From Seohaeicola zhoushanensis (GTDB lineage: Bacteria; Pseudomonadota; Alphaproteobacteria; Rhodobacterales; Rhodobacteraceae), in NCBI RefSeq assembly GCF_014656415.1, contig NZ_BNCJ01000022.1, forward strand, positions 1 to 62,536: a stretch of 62,536 nt of DNA, read 5' to 3'. The translations under genes and the position numbers were made by a program. The notes under the pieces are model-generated. The model was not told the DNA's origin and ran no database searches. It saw only the letters and a list, made by a program, of their open reading frames with translations. Positions 27,620 to 36,490 of the stretch are shown here, piece by piece; position 1 is the stretch's first letter, and each line of letters starts with the position of its first letter.

Positions 27620-29002
27620 ATGAGCAGCACCCGGTTTCCAGCAAACCTCGTCCCGCCGCGGCGGGTACTTCTGTCCCTTCTGATGGCGACCGCGCTGACG
27701 GGCTGCGCCACCACGCCCTTCGTCGCGCGCGCGCCGGACCTTGCGAATTCCTTCTCGGTCGCCGCGCCGGCGCGGACCGCGCAGGCTCCCTGGTTCCAGA
27801 GTTTCCAGGACCGACGGCTCGACGAGCTGATCCTTCGCGCACTGGCGCGCAACCTTTCGATCCAGGAGGCGCTGGCCGTCATCGACGAGGCCGAGGCCGG
27901 CACCCAGCTGGCGCGGGCTTCCGATTTCCCGACCCTGCGCGCTGGCGGCGCGGCGGTGCGGGGCGATCCGGATGCCATCGGCCGCGTGAGCGACTCCACT
28001 TCTGCCACACTCTCGACCTCGTGGATGCTCGATCTCTTCGGTGCAAACCGGGCGAACCGCGCGGCGGCAGTCGCTGAACTCGAAGCTGCGCAGATCTCGG
28101 AAGAGGTCGCCCGTCGTGCCGTCACGGCGGCGGTCAGCTCGGCCTATATCGACCTGCGCTTCTTCCAGGAGAGCATCGCCCTGACCCGTCAGAGCGTCGC
28201 CAGCCGGAAAGAAACGCTCGACCTGACCCGGTCGATGCTGGAACTCGGACAGGCCAACCGTCTCGACGTGCTGCAAGCCGAACAGGCGGTGGCCCAGGCC
28301 GAGGCGAACCTGCCCTCGCTGCAGATCGGCTTCGACCAGTCGCTGAACCGCTTGGCCACGCTCACCGCTTCGCGGACAGCGGAGCTGCGGCCCATGCTGC
28401 AACGGGGCTCGGCACAGCCGGTTGCCCGCTTCCGTCCCTCGGTTGGCGTGCCGGCCGAAGTCATCCGCGCGCGCCCCGACGTGCAGGTGGCCGAGCGCCA
28501 GCTTGCCTCCGCCGCCGCGCGTATCGGCGTGGCCGAGGCGGCCTTCTGGCCGTCGGTCACCCTGTCGGGAACCATCACCCCGACCGACATCAAGGGCGGC
28601 GGCAGCCTTACCTCCTGGTCGATCGGGCCGCAGATCAGCCTGCCGATCTTCACCGGAGGCGCCAACAAGGCCCGCCTGAAGGCCGCCGAGGCCCGTGCGC
28701 AGCAAGCCGAGACCCGCTGGCGCGCTTCGGTGCTGGATGCCATCGAAGAGGTCGAGAACGGGCTGTCCGCCTATAACCGCGGTGCCGCCAACGTTGTCGC
28801 GCAGCGCCGGCTGGTGGCCTCGGCGCAGGAAACCGTGTCGCTGGCGCGCGAGATCTATCGCTCGGGGCAGAGCACCTTCTTCACCGTGCTGGATGCCGAA
28901 CGCAACCTGCTGTCGGCCCGCGCCGCGCTGGCCTCGGCGGTGCGCGACCATGCGGCCGGCTATGTCGCGGTCAGCGTCGCGGCCGCCGCGCCGCTGGGCT
29001 GA
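27620..29002 (+). CDS. Outer-membrane efflux lipoprotein (NodT/OprM-like)
   Basis: A 460-residue TolC-type channel with a lipoprotein signal ending LMATALTGC, so the mature protein is lipidated at that Cys. The two OEP repeats are visible, with LGQANRLDVLQAEQAVAQAE and RSGQSTFFTVLDAERNLLSA. It completes the tripartite pump. The ATG at 27620 is chosen for the lipoprotein signal. It lies about 90 bases after the pump gene and is probably in the same operon. Confidence 0.95.
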   Translation: MSSTRFPANLVPPRRVLLSLLMATALTGCATTPFVARAPDLANSFSVAAPARTAQAPWFQSFQDRRLDELILRALARNLSIQEALAVIDEAEAGTQLARASDFPTLRAGGAAVRGDPDAIGRVSDSTSATLSTSWMLDLFGANRANRAAAVAELEAAQISEEVARRAVTAAVSSAYIDLRFFQESIALTRQSVASRKETLDLTRSMLELGQANRLDVLQAEQAVAQAEANLPSLQIGFDQSLNRLATLTASRTAELRPMLQRGSAQPVARFRPSVGVPAEVIRARPDVQVAERQLASAAARIGVAEAAFWPSVTLSGTITPTDIKGGGSLTSWSIGPQISLPIFTGGANKARLKAAEARAQQAETRWRASVLDAIEEVENGLSAYNRGAANVVAQRRLVASAQETVSLAREIYRSGQSTFFTVLDAERNLLSARAALASAVRDHAAGYVAVSVAAAAPLG

Positions 29003-29010
29003 CAGACCAA

Positions 29011-29064
29011 CCGGGGCGCCAGGCGCGCCCCGGACCTGCCGCCGCGCGAGGCCTTGACCTCGCG
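29011..29064 (+). terminator. Two hairpins after the efflux operon
   Basis: CCGGGGCG/CGCCCCGG (29011-29033) and CGCGAGG/CCTCGCG (29045-29064) are perfect stems after the lipoprotein stop. Neither has a T-run, so termination efficiency is uncertain. Confidence 0.45.
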
Positions 29065-29119
29065 GGCGAAGCGGTCAACCTGAGCGCCGGCAAATGACCG
29101 GCAGGACAGGGAGAGCGGC

Positions 29120-30253
29120 ATGATCCTCGACGAAAACCAGCGCATGATAGAGGACATGGCCCGCCGTTTCGCGGCGGACCGCCTGTGGCCCGGCAGCGCC
29201 GAATGGGACCGCTCCCACAGCTTTCCGAAAGAGGTCATCGCCGAGATGGGCGCGCTGGGCCTGATGGGAATGCTGGTGCCCGAGGAATACGACGGCACCA
29301 AGACCGACCACATCGCCTATGCCGTCGCGCTGGAAGAGATTGCGGCGGGCAATGGCGCGGTCTCGACCATCATGTCGGTGCACAACTCGGTCGGCTGCGT
29401 GCCGATCCTGTGCTATGGCAACGAGGAGCAGAAACAACGCTTTCTGCGCCCGATGGCGCGGGGCGAACAGCTGGGCGCCTTCTGCCTGACCGAACCCCAC
29501 GCCGGGTCCGACGCCTCGGCGCTGAAGACGCGGGCCGAGCGGACCAATTCCGGCTGGGTGCTGAACGGGGTCAAACAGTTCATCACCTCGGGGCAGAACG
29601 CCGATGTCGCCATCGTCTTTGCGGTGACCGACCCGGCGGCGGGGAAGAAGGGCATTTCGGCCTTCATCGTGCCGACGGCCACTCCGGGCTATCGCGTCGC
29701 TGGGATCGAGAAGAAGCTGGGCCAGAACCTGTCGGACACCGCCCAGATCGCCTTCGAGAACTGCGAGATCCCGGCCGAGAACCTGCTGGGCGCGGAAGGC
29801 GAGGGCTATCGCATCGCGCTCTCCAACCTCGAAGGCGGGCGCATCGGCATCGCCTCGCAATCGGTCGGCATGGCGCGGGCCGCGCTGGAGGTGGCGGTTG
29901 CCTATGCGGGCGAGCGCGAGAGCATGGGCTCGAAGCTTATGGGCCACCAGGCCGTCGGCTTCCGGCTGGCCGACATGGCGACCCGCCTCGAGGGCGCGCG
30001 CCAGCTGGTGCGCCACGCCGCGGCGCTGCGCGATGCGGGCCAACCGGCGCTGAAAGAGGCCTCGATGGCCAAGCTTTTCGCCTCGGAAACCGCCGAGGCG
30101 GTCTGTTCGGCGGCGATCCAGACGCTGGGGGGCTATGGCTATACCGAGGACTTCCCGGTCGAACGCATCTACCGTGACGTCCGGGTCTGCCAGATCTACG
30201 AAGGCACCTCGGACATCCAACGCATGGTCATCGCCCGCGCGCTGGCGGGCTGA
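29120..30253 (+). CDS. Acyl-CoA dehydrogenase
   Basis: A 377-residue FAD enzyme of full length that introduces the alpha,beta double bond in acyl-CoAs and passes electrons to ETF. FAD and substrate motifs are [15 protein letters not shown] and GVKQFITSG. The catalytic base is Glu361 in [15 protein letters not shown], the position used by short- and medium-chain types. It stands alone between the pump and the convergent glutathione transferase gene, so its pathway is not shown by context. GGGAGAG precedes the ATG. Confidence 0.93.
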   Translation: MILDENQRMIEDMARRFAADRLWPGSAEWDRSHSFPKEVIAEMGALGLMGMLVPEEYDGTKTDHIAYAVALEEIAAGNGAVSTIMSVHNSVGCVPILCYGNEEQKQRFLRPMARGEQLGAFCLTEPHAGSDASALKTRAERTNSGWVLNGVKQFITSGQNADVAIVFAVTDPAAGKKGISAFIVPTATPGYRVAGIEKKLGQNLSDTAQIAFENCEIPAENLLGAEGEGYRIALSNLEGGRIGIASQSVGMARAALEVAVAYAGERESMGSKLMGHQAVGFRLADMATRLEGARQLVRHAAALRDAGQPALKEASMAKLFASETAEAVCSAAIQTLGGYGYTEDFPVERIYRDVRVCQIYEGTSDIQRMVIARALAG

Positions 30254-30255
30254 GG

Positions 30256-31218
30256 TCAGAGCCCGGCGAGCAGTGCCTCGACATGGGCGAGGCCCGCCGG
30301 CACGATGCCGTTGGGGTTGAGCGAGCGGATCGAATAGTAACCGCGCTTGATATGGTCGAGGTTCACCGTCTCGGCCAGGCCCGGCAGGCGCAGCATCCGC
30401 TCCATATGGGCCGACAACCGGGGATAGTCGGCGATCCGGCGCAGGTTGGTCTTGAACAGCCCGTGATAGGCGGCGTCGAAACGGATCAGCGTGACGAACA
30501 GCCGGATATCCGCCTCGGTCACGGTATCTCCGAACAGCCAGTCGCTACTCAGCCGCGCCTCCAGCTCGTCGAGCATGGCAAAGACCTCGGCCACAGCCTC
30601 GTCATAGGCGCCCTGCGTGGTCGCAAAGCCCGCGCGGTAGACACCGTTGTTCAGCATCCGGTAGACCCGCGCGTTCAGCGCGTCGATGCCGGCGGCATGT
30701 TCGGCCGGGTAGAGCCGCAGGTCTGACGGCACGAGGTCCTCGAAGGCGGTGTCGAGCATCCGCAGGATGTCGGCGCTCTCGTTGTTCACCATCACGTTGC
30801 GCTGCATGTCCCAGAGCACGGGCACGGTCGCCCGCCCGGTGTAATGCGGATGCGCGCGGGTGTAGATCTCGTGCATGTAGCGCGCCCCGAACAGCGGGTC
30901 TTCATCCGCGCCGGGCATCCCGCCAAAGCGCCAGCCCTGCGGCGTCAGCTCGGGGTTCACCACCGTGACCGAGATCACCGCGTCCAACCCCTTGAGCTTG
31001 CGCGCGATCAGCGTGCGCGAGGCCCAGGGGCAGATAAGCGCAACATAGAGCCTGTATCGCCCGGCCTCGGCGGCGAAGCCGCCCTCGCCGGTCGGCCCGG
31101 CGCTGCCGTCCGGCGTAATCCAGTTGCGGAACTCCGAGACCTGCCGGATGAAGCGGCCCTTCTCGTCGGCCTTCTGCACCGGCTGCCAGTCCTCGGTCCA
31201 CTTGCCCTCGACCAGCAT
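30256..31218 (-). CDS. Glutathionyl-hydroquinone reductase (Xi-class GST)
   Basis: A 320-residue enzyme of the YqjG/PcpF/EcmGHR class, which reduces glutathionyl-hydroquinones to hydroquinones. The catalytic Cys63 is in LICPWASRT (CPWA motif); a thioredoxin-like N domain and an all-helical C domain follow. The ending, DHIKRGYYSIRSLNPNGIVP, is typical. It is the last gene of the DoxX-DODA operon, 3 bases after the dioxygenase, which points to quinone or catechol detoxification. Confidence 0.94.
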   Translation of the reverse strand: MLVEGKWTEDWQPVQKADEKGRFIRQVSEFRNWITPDGSAGPTGEGGFAAEAGRYRLYVALICPWASRTLIARKLKGLDAVISVTVVNPELTPQGWRFGGMPGADEDPLFGARYMHEIYTRAHPHYTGRATVPVLWDMQRNVMVNNESADILRMLDTAFEDLVPSDLRLYPAEHAAGIDALNARVYRMLNNGVYRAGFATTQGAYDEAVAEVFAMLDELEARLSSDWLFGDTVTEADIRLFVTLIRFDAAYHGLFKTNLRRIADYPRLSAHMERMLRLPGLAETVNLDHIKRGYYSIRSLNPNGIVPAGLAHVEALLAGL

Positions 31219-31221
31219 GGC

Positions 31222-32055
31222 TCAGGCCGCCTTGCGGTCGTGGAAGACGAAGGAGCGCATCGAGACCGAGCCGAGGTCGATGGCGTCGGTCATGAAGGTC
31301 AGGTCGTCGCGCGCGTCCGAGGCACCGGCCACGGTGAGCGCCGGCAGGTAGTGGTCGACGGTCGGATGCGCCATCCGCAGCAGCGAGCCAAGCTTGGGCC
31401 GGTCGGCCAGCGCATCGAAGTCACGTGCTTCCAGGCGGTCGGCGAAGAGGCTGTCGAACTCCAGCGCGAAGTCCTGCGGACGGCCGCCGGGCCGCATGGC
31501 GCGGAGGTTGTGCACGACGTTGCCCGACCCGAGGATCAGCACGCCGCGGTCCCGCAGCTCCGAAAGGGTGCGGCCGATCTCGACATGGTGGGGCAGGTCC
31601 TGCGTCATGTCGATCGAGAGCTGGAACACCGGCACGTCGGCCTCGGGGTAGAGGAACCGCAGCACCGCCCAGGCGCCGTGGTCCAGACCCCAGCGGTCAT
31701 CGGTCTCGGCATGGTGGCTGGCAAGCAGCGTCGCCACCTCGCGCGCCAGCGCCGGGTTGCCGGGGGCGGGATAGGTCATCTCGTAGAGCGGCCGCGGGAA
31801 GCCGTAGAAATCATGGATCGTGCGCGGAAGGGCCGAGACATCGACCAGCGTGGTGCCCTCGGTCATCCAATGCGCCGAGACCACGAGGATCGCCTCCGGG
31901 CGCGGCAGCGCGCGGCCGAGGTCGGTCCAGGCGCGGCTGTAGGCGGTGTCCTCGAGGGCGTTCATCGGGCTGCCGTGGCCGAGGAAGACCAGCGGCATCC
32001 GGGCGCTGGGCGCAAGGCTGTCACGCAGCTGCGAAAGGGTGGGGGCCTTGGACAT
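31222..32055 (-). CDS. DODA-type extradiol ring-cleavage dioxygenase
   Basis: A 277-residue LigB-superfamily enzyme similar to 4,5-DOPA dioxygenase (YgiD). Metal-binding His residues are seen in LVFLGHGSPMNAL, VSAHWMTEG and HNLRAMRPGG-type positions, and DHGAW is present. It would open a catechol-type ring. The ATG at 32055 has GAGGAGA upstream and gives the family N terminus; the long frame upstream overlaps doxX and is a shadow. It lies between doxX and the glutathionyl-hydroquinone reductase. Confidence 0.9.
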   Translation of the reverse strand: MSKAPTLSQLRDSLAPSARMPLVFLGHGSPMNALEDTAYSRAWTDLGRALPRPEAILVVSAHWMTEGTTLVDVSALPRTIHDFYGFPRPLYEMTYPAPGNPALAREVATLLASHHAETDDRWGLDHGAWAVLRFLYPEADVPVFQLSIDMTQDLPHHVEIGRTLSELRDRGVLILGSGNVVHNLRAMRPGGRPQDFALEFDSLFADRLEARDFDALADRPKLGSLLRMAHPTVDHYLPALTVAGASDARDDLTFMTDAIDLGSVSMRSFVFHDRKAA

Positions 32056-32105
32056 GACGGGTCTCCTCGAATGAAGGGGCCGCCCCGTGGGGCGGCCCGC
32101 AGGGG

Positions 32106-32528
32106 TCAGGCGAACTGGCCGAGCGCCTTGTCGATCGCCGGAAGGCGCAGGGCAAAGGCGCCCCGGCCCAGCAGGCCGATCGCGGCCTGGGCGATGGCCC
32201 AGAACAGCGGGTATTCCCAGCCGCCGCCGGGGGCCGAGAAGCTCCAGCCATTGCCGGCATGGGCCCAGGCGGCGCCCAGAAGAACGGCGACCAGCGGGAC
32301 CGAGACGGCGCGCACGCCGACGCCGAGGATCAGGGCCAGGCCACCGCCCAGTTCGGCAAGGATGGTGAGATAGGCGACAATCGCCGGGAGGCCGAGGCTT
32401 TCGAAGAAACCGACGGTGCCGGGGATCGTGAAGACAAGCACCTTGGTCAGCCCGTGGGCGACGAGAAGGGCGCCGCTGGAAACGCGCAGGGCGAAGGCGG
32501 CAAGGTCGGTGAGCGATTTCTGTTCCAT
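32106..32528 (-). CDS. DoxX-family membrane protein
   Basis: A 140-residue protein with four transmembrane helices, typical of DoxX/YqjF. It contains SSGALLVAHGLTKV, AELGGGLALILGVG and a C-terminal AIGLLGRGAFAL. The role of the family is unclear; members pair with redox and aromatic-stress genes. AAGGA is 7 bases upstream of ATG 32528. It is the first gene of the operon that continues with DODA and the hydroquinone reductase, and is divergent from the LysR gene. Confidence 0.92.
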   Translation of the reverse strand: MEQKSLTDLAAFALRVSSGALLVAHGLTKVLVFTIPGTVGFFESLGLPAIVAYLTILAELGGGLALILGVGVRAVSVPLVAVLLGAAWAHAGNGWSFSAPGGGWEYPLFWAIAQAAIGLLGRGAFALRLPAIDKALGQFA

Positions 32529-32586
32529 GTCGTATTCCTTGATGTAGCGCGGGGTTTTGAACTGTCCCGAACATAGGCCTTGATCT

Positions 32587-32631
32587 ATTTCCACGAAATG
32601 GCGACTTTGCCGAATGAGTATCCACAAAATG
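32587..32631. promoter_or_regulatory. Candidate LysR binding region
   Basis: ATTTC-N3-GAAAT (32587-32599) is a perfect short inverted repeat between the divergent DoxX and LysR genes. The 11-mer TCCACRAAATG occurs at 32590-32600 and 32621-32631, 31 bases apart or about three helical turns. This suits a LysR tetramer, but no consensus is proven. Confidence 0.4.
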
Positions 32632-32645
32632 TTCCGGATCACACC

Positions 32646-33542
32646 ATGGACATCACCGACGAGCTGCGCGCCTTCGTCGCCACTGCCCAGACCGGGTCCT
32701 TCACCGCGGCGGCCGGGCAGCTGGGCGTGTCGAACCGGCTGACATCGAAATACGTCGCAGCGCTCGAGGCCCGGTTGGGAGTCCGCCTGCTGCAGCGCAC
32801 CACGCGGCGGGTGGGTCTGACCCCGGCGGGCGAAGACCTGCTGGCCCGCGCCCCGGCGCTGCTCGACGATCTCGACGAGTTGCTGGCCGGTGTCTCGGAG
32901 GATTCGCACGGCTTCTCGGGGGTGATCCGCATCTCGGCCCCGGTCACCTTCGGCGAGGAATATGTGACCGGGATGCTCGACCGTTTTGCCGCCGGGAATC
33001 TCCGGCTGACCTTCGACCTGCGGCTCGACGACCGCTATGTCGACCTCGCCTCCGAAGGGATCGACCTGGCCTTTCGCGTCGGCGTGAGCGACACCCTGTC
33101 GATCAAGGCCCGCAAGCTGGGGATGATGCGGGTAATGATGGTGGCCAGCCCCGCCTATCTCGCAGCGACCGGGCGACCGGAGCGGCCCGAGGATCTGGCC
33201 GGGCACAGCTGCATCGTCGACAGCAACCGCCGCCAACCGCGCCGCTGGCTGCTGCACCGCGACGGGCAGGAGGTGCCGGTCTCGATGGACGGCCGCTTCA
33301 TCGTCAATTCGGCGCGGGCGGTCTGCCAGCTGGCGCTGGCCGGGCGCGGCATCGCCTTCCTGCCGCGCTTCGCCGCGCGCGAGGAACTGGCCGACGGCCG
33401 TCTCGTCCCGGTGCTGCCGGACCATGCGGGCGAAGAGATCCCGGTCAGCGCGGTCTATCTCGAAGGCCGCCAGCTGCCGCGCAAGATCCGCGCACTGATC
33501 GACTTCGCCGTCCGCGACATCGCCCAGGCCGACATCCTCTGA
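32646..33542 (+). CDS. LysR-family transcriptional regulator
   Basis: A 298-residue regulator with an N-terminal winged helix (FVATAQTGSFTAAAGQLGVS, then LEARLGVRLLQRTTRRV) and a C-terminal periplasmic-binding-like co-inducer domain (about residues 90-295). The ATG at 32646 gives the family N terminus; an ATG 66 bases upstream would begin inside the putative operator. It is divergent from the DoxX-DODA-reductase operon and, like YhaJ beside yqjF in E. coli, probably activates it in response to a quinone or aromatic compound (inference). Confidence 0.93.
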   Translation: MDITDELRAFVATAQTGSFTAAAGQLGVSNRLTSKYVAALEARLGVRLLQRTTRRVGLTPAGEDLLARAPALLDDLDELLAGVSEDSHGFSGVIRISAPVTFGEEYVTGMLDRFAAGNLRLTFDLRLDDRYVDLASEGIDLAFRVGVSDTLSIKARKLGMMRVMMVASPAYLAATGRPERPEDLAGHSCIVDSNRRQPRRWLLHRDGQEVPVSMDGRFIVNSARAVCQLALAGRGIAFLPRFAAREELADGRLVPVLPDHAGEEIPVSAVYLEGRQLPRKIRALIDFAVRDIAQADIL

Positions 33543-33554
33543 GCCGGGGCGGCT

Positions 33555-34220
33555 CTAGCCGCGCCCCCCCGCCGCCGCGCAGAGACCGCAGGCGCAGAAA
33601 TGCAGCAATCGGTCGACATCATCCCCCGCCGGCGCGCTTTCGGCGGCCAGGGCGCGCACCCGCCATTGCGAGGTGAGATGCGCCAGCATGGCCGAGACGG
33701 CATAGACGAAGCCGCGCGCCACCGCCTCGCGCGGGGCCTGCGGCAGCCGCGCCGACAGCTCGGCGATGAAGACCTGTGCCGTCGGGTCGAAATGCGCCGC
33801 CGAGATATGTGCCCAACGCGGATCGGCCGAGACATGGGCCACCAGCCGCGCATAGGCGCGCCAGCGCGGATCGGTCTCGGCCAGTGCGAGGAAGGGGCGG
33901 AAGAAGGCCGCGAGAATCGCCTCAGGATCGGGTTCCCCGGCCGCCTTCGCTGCCTCCAGCGCGGCGAGTCGGGCGACGGCAAGCGCCTTGGCCCGGCGCG
34001 CCACGGTCTGCTCGAAAAGCTGTTCCTTGCTTTCGCCATGGTGGTGCACAAGGCTCACCCTGACCCCGGCAAGCTCTGCCATGTCGCGCAGGGTGGCACC
34101 GTCGAACCCATTGGCTGCAAAGACAGTTTCCGCCGCGTCGAGGATCTTCTCACGCGTTGCCACGGCCCGCTCCGAAGGGGCGCGCTGGCGTTCCCGTCCT
34201 GACCTGACTGCGCTCTGCAT
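33555..34220 (-). CDS. TetR-family regulator
   Basis: A 221-residue TetR-type protein. The helix-turn-helix is TLRDMAELAGVRVSLVHHHG (about residues 43-62), where the usual YYHF at the end of the recognition helix is replaced by VHHH. The C-terminal domain ends in a Cys pair (HFCACGLCAAAGG), which is unusual and might sense metal or redox state. It is divergent from the flavin monooxygenase operon, with a palindromic site in the gap, so it is the likely repressor of that operon. Confidence 0.9.
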   Translation of the reverse strand: MQSAVRSGRERQRAPSERAVATREKILDAAETVFAANGFDGATLRDMAELAGVRVSLVHHHGESKEQLFEQTVARRAKALAVARLAALEAAKAAGEPDPEAILAAFFRPFLALAETDPRWRAYARLVAHVSADPRWAHISAAHFDPTAQVFIAELSARLPQAPREAVARGFVYAVSAMLAHLTSQWRVRALAAESAPAGDDVDRLLHFCACGLCAAAGGRG

Positions 34221-34241
34221 CTTTTCAGCTTGCCTTATATA

Positions 34242-34253
34242 GAACGCTTGTTC
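34242..34253. promoter_or_regulatory. Candidate TetR operator
   Basis: GAAC-N4-GTTC lies in the 60-base gap between the TetR gene and the divergent monooxygenase operon, 28 bases before the latter's ATG. The short spaced palindrome is typical for TetR-type repressors. Confidence 0.5.
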
Positions 34254-34280
34254 AATCTAATAAGCGAACGGAGGACAACC

Positions 34281-35597
34281 ATGACAGAGACGCGCGACCA
34301 GTTCGCCCTGATCGGGGCGGGGCCGATGGGCCTTGCTGCCGCGAAGCTGATGGCCGAGTTGGGCCTGCCCTTCCGGGGCTTCGAGATGCATTCCGACGTC
34401 GGCGGCTTGTGGGACATCGCCGCCCCCCGCTCGACCATGTACGAGAGCGCGCATCTGATCTCGTCCAAACGGATGACAGAGTTCACCGATTTCCCGATGC
34501 GCGACGAGGTGGCCGAATACCCCTCGCACCGCGAGATGGCGCGCTATTTCCGCGACTTCGCCAAACGCTATGGTCTCTACGACCGCTATACCTTCAACGC
34601 CGAGGTGTTGTCCTGCACCCCGCTCGGCGGTGATGGCGAGGGCTGGACCGTTCGCTGGCGCGACGCCGGGGGCGAGCACGAGGCGGTCTTTGCGGGCGTG
34701 ATGATCGCCAACGGCACGCTGTCCGAGCCGAACCTGCCCGCCTTCAAGGGCACGTTCGCCGGCGAATTCATCCACGCCGCGCAATACAAGTCCGCCACCC
34801 AGTTCGACGGCAAGCGCGTGCTGGTGATCGGCGCGGGCAACTCGGGCTGCGACATCGCGGTGGATGCGATCCACCACGGGGCCTCCTGCGACCTGTCGAT
34901 GCGGCGCGGCTATTACTTCGTGCCCAAGTATGTCTTTGGCCGGCCGGCCGACACGCTGGGCGGCGCGATCAAGCTGCCGATGTGGCTCAAGCGCAGGGTC
35001 GACGCGATGATCCTGGGCTGGTTCGTCGGCAACCCGCAGAAATACGGCTTCCCCAAGCCTGATTACAGGCTCTACGAAAGCCATCCGGTGGTGAATTCGC
35101 TGGTGCTCTACCATGCCGGCCACGGCGACCTGACGATCCGCCCCGACATCGACCGCTTCGACGGGCAGACGGTTCACTTCAAGGACGGCTCGCACGCCGA
35201 CTACGACATGATCCTGGCCGCGACGGGCTACAAGCTCGACTATCCCTTCATCGACCGGGCCGAGCTGAACTGGCAGGGCGACGCGCCGCACCTGTTCCTG
35301 AACGCGATGCATCCCGCGCGCGATGACCTCTTCGTGCTGGGCATGGTTGAGGCCAGCGGCCTTGGCTGGCAGGGCCGCCACGAACAGGCCGAGATGGTGG
35401 TGCGCTATGTCCAGGGCCTGAAGTCGGGCAGCACGGCGGCGAAACTGCTCAAGGACGAGAAGGCCGGCGGTTTTGCCCGCGCGACCGGCGGAATGAATTA
35501 CCTCAAGCTGCCGCGCATGGCCTATTACGTCGACAAGGCCACCTATCGCGGCGCGGTCAAGGGCTGGATCAAGGCGCTGGGCGGAGGCACGAAATGA
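34281..35597 (+). CDS. Flavin-containing monooxygenase
   Basis: A 438-residue class B flavin monooxygenase. It has two dinucleotide motifs, LIGAGPMGLAAAKL (FAD) and VLVIGAGNSGCDIAV (NADPH). Between them the FMO fingerprint FxGxxxHxxxY is seen as FAGEFIHAAQY; a Baeyer-Villiger enzyme would normally have Trp at the last position. The substrate (amine, sulfide or ketone) cannot be read. ATG 34281 has GAGGA upstream. It opens a four-gene operon in which every junction is a 4-nt overlap. Confidence 0.93.
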   Translation: MTETRDQFALIGAGPMGLAAAKLMAELGLPFRGFEMHSDVGGLWDIAAPRSTMYESAHLISSKRMTEFTDFPMRDEVAEYPSHREMARYFRDFAKRYGLYDRYTFNAEVLSCTPLGGDGEGWTVRWRDAGGEHEAVFAGVMIANGTLSEPNLPAFKGTFAGEFIHAAQYKSATQFDGKRVLVIGAGNSGCDIAVDAIHHGASCDLSMRRGYYFVPKYVFGRPADTLGGAIKLPMWLKRRVDAMILGWFVGNPQKYGFPKPDYRLYESHPVVNSLVLYHAGHGDLTIRPDIDRFDGQTVHFKDGSHADYDMILAATGYKLDYPFIDRAELNWQGDAPHLFLNAMHPARDDLFVLGMVEASGLGWQGRHEQAEMVVRYVQGLKSGSTAAKLLKDEKAGGFARATGGMNYLKLPRMAYYVDKATYRGAVKGWIKALGGGTK

Positions 35598-36490
35598 TCG
35601 ACGATGTCACGCTGAACTTCAGCCCCGCCTCGCTGACCCTGTTGAACGCGATCCTCGCGGTGGTGATGTTCTCGATCGCCATCGACTTGAAACCGCGCGA
35701 CTTCCGCGCCCTGCTGCGGGCGCCGCGGTCGCTGGTGGTGGGGCTCACCTCGCAGTTCCTGCTGCTGCCGGCGCTGACCTTCCTGCTGGTCTCGGTCGTG
35801 CAGCCGATCCCTTCGATAGCGCTGGGGCTGATCCTGGTCGCCGCCTGTCCGGGCGGCAATATCTCGAACTTCATCACCCATCGCGCCGGCGGCAACGCGG
35901 CGCTCTCGGTCTCGATGACGGCGATTGCCACGGTCGGGGCCATCGTGCTGACGCCGTTCAACATCGCCTTCTGGGGCAACCTCTATGCCCCCACGCGCGA
36001 GATCCTGCGCGCCACCCATATCGACCCTGTGCAGGTGGCGGTGACCGTTGGTCTGATGCTGGTGTTGCCGCTGGTGCTTGGCGTCTCGCTGAATGTCGTG
36101 CGCCCGGCGCTGACGGCGCGGCTGAGGAAGCCGCTGCAATGGCTCTCGATGGGGATTTTCGTGGCCTTCATCGTGCTCGCCCTGGCGGCCAACTGGGGCT
36201 ATTTCCTGCAATACGCGGGCTATGTCGCGCTGCTGGTGGTGATCCACAACGCGCTGGCGCTGGGCGGTGGCTATGCGCTGGCGACGCTGGCCCGGCTCAG
36301 CCCCTATGACCGCCGCGCCGTGACCATCGAGACCGGGATCCAGAACTCGGGCCTCGGCCTGGTGCTGATCTTCGGCTTCTTCGGCGGGCTGGGCGGCATG
36401 GCGGTGGCGGCGGCCTTCTGGGGCATCTGGCACGCGATCTCGGGTATCGGACTGGCCGCGTTGATGGCCCGCACCGAGGCAGCGCGATGA
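35594..36490 (+). CDS. BASS-family (bile acid:sodium symporter-like) transporter
   Basis: A 298-residue membrane protein with about nine or ten helices. The family signature is AACPGGNISNFITHRAGGNAALS (crossover region), and a second crossover is in IETGIQNSGLGLVLI. Members move bile acids, steroids or organic anions with sodium. Its coupling to the monooxygenase upstream and the dehydrogenases downstream suggests that it imports the operon's substrate. Confidence 0.93.
   Translation: MIDDVTLNFSPASLTLLNAILAVVMFSIAIDLKPRDFRALLRAPRSLVVGLTSQFLLLPALTFLLVSVVQPIPSIALGLILVAACPGGNISNFITHRAGGNAALSVSMTAIATVGAIVLTPFNIAFWGNLYAPTREILRATHIDPVQVAVTVGLMLVLPLVLGVSLNVVRPALTARLRKPLQWLSMGIFVAFIVLALAANWGYFLQYAGYVALLVVIHNALALGGGYALATLARLSPYDRRAVTIETGIQNSGLGLVLIFGFFGGLGGMAVAAAFWGIWHAISGIGLAALMARTEAAR

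Noticed and set aside
24133-28125. Very long open frame on the minus strand (over 1300 codons)
   Set aside because: It lies exactly opposite the RND pump genes, consists of His/Arg/Asp-rich low-quality sequence and is a GC-skew shadow of real genes on the plus strand.
32056-33425. Long upstream extensions of the DODA and DoxX frames on the minus strand
   Set aside because: They run through the neighbouring gene and the LysR gene in the wrong frame; the internal ATGs have ribosome sites and family-like N termini.
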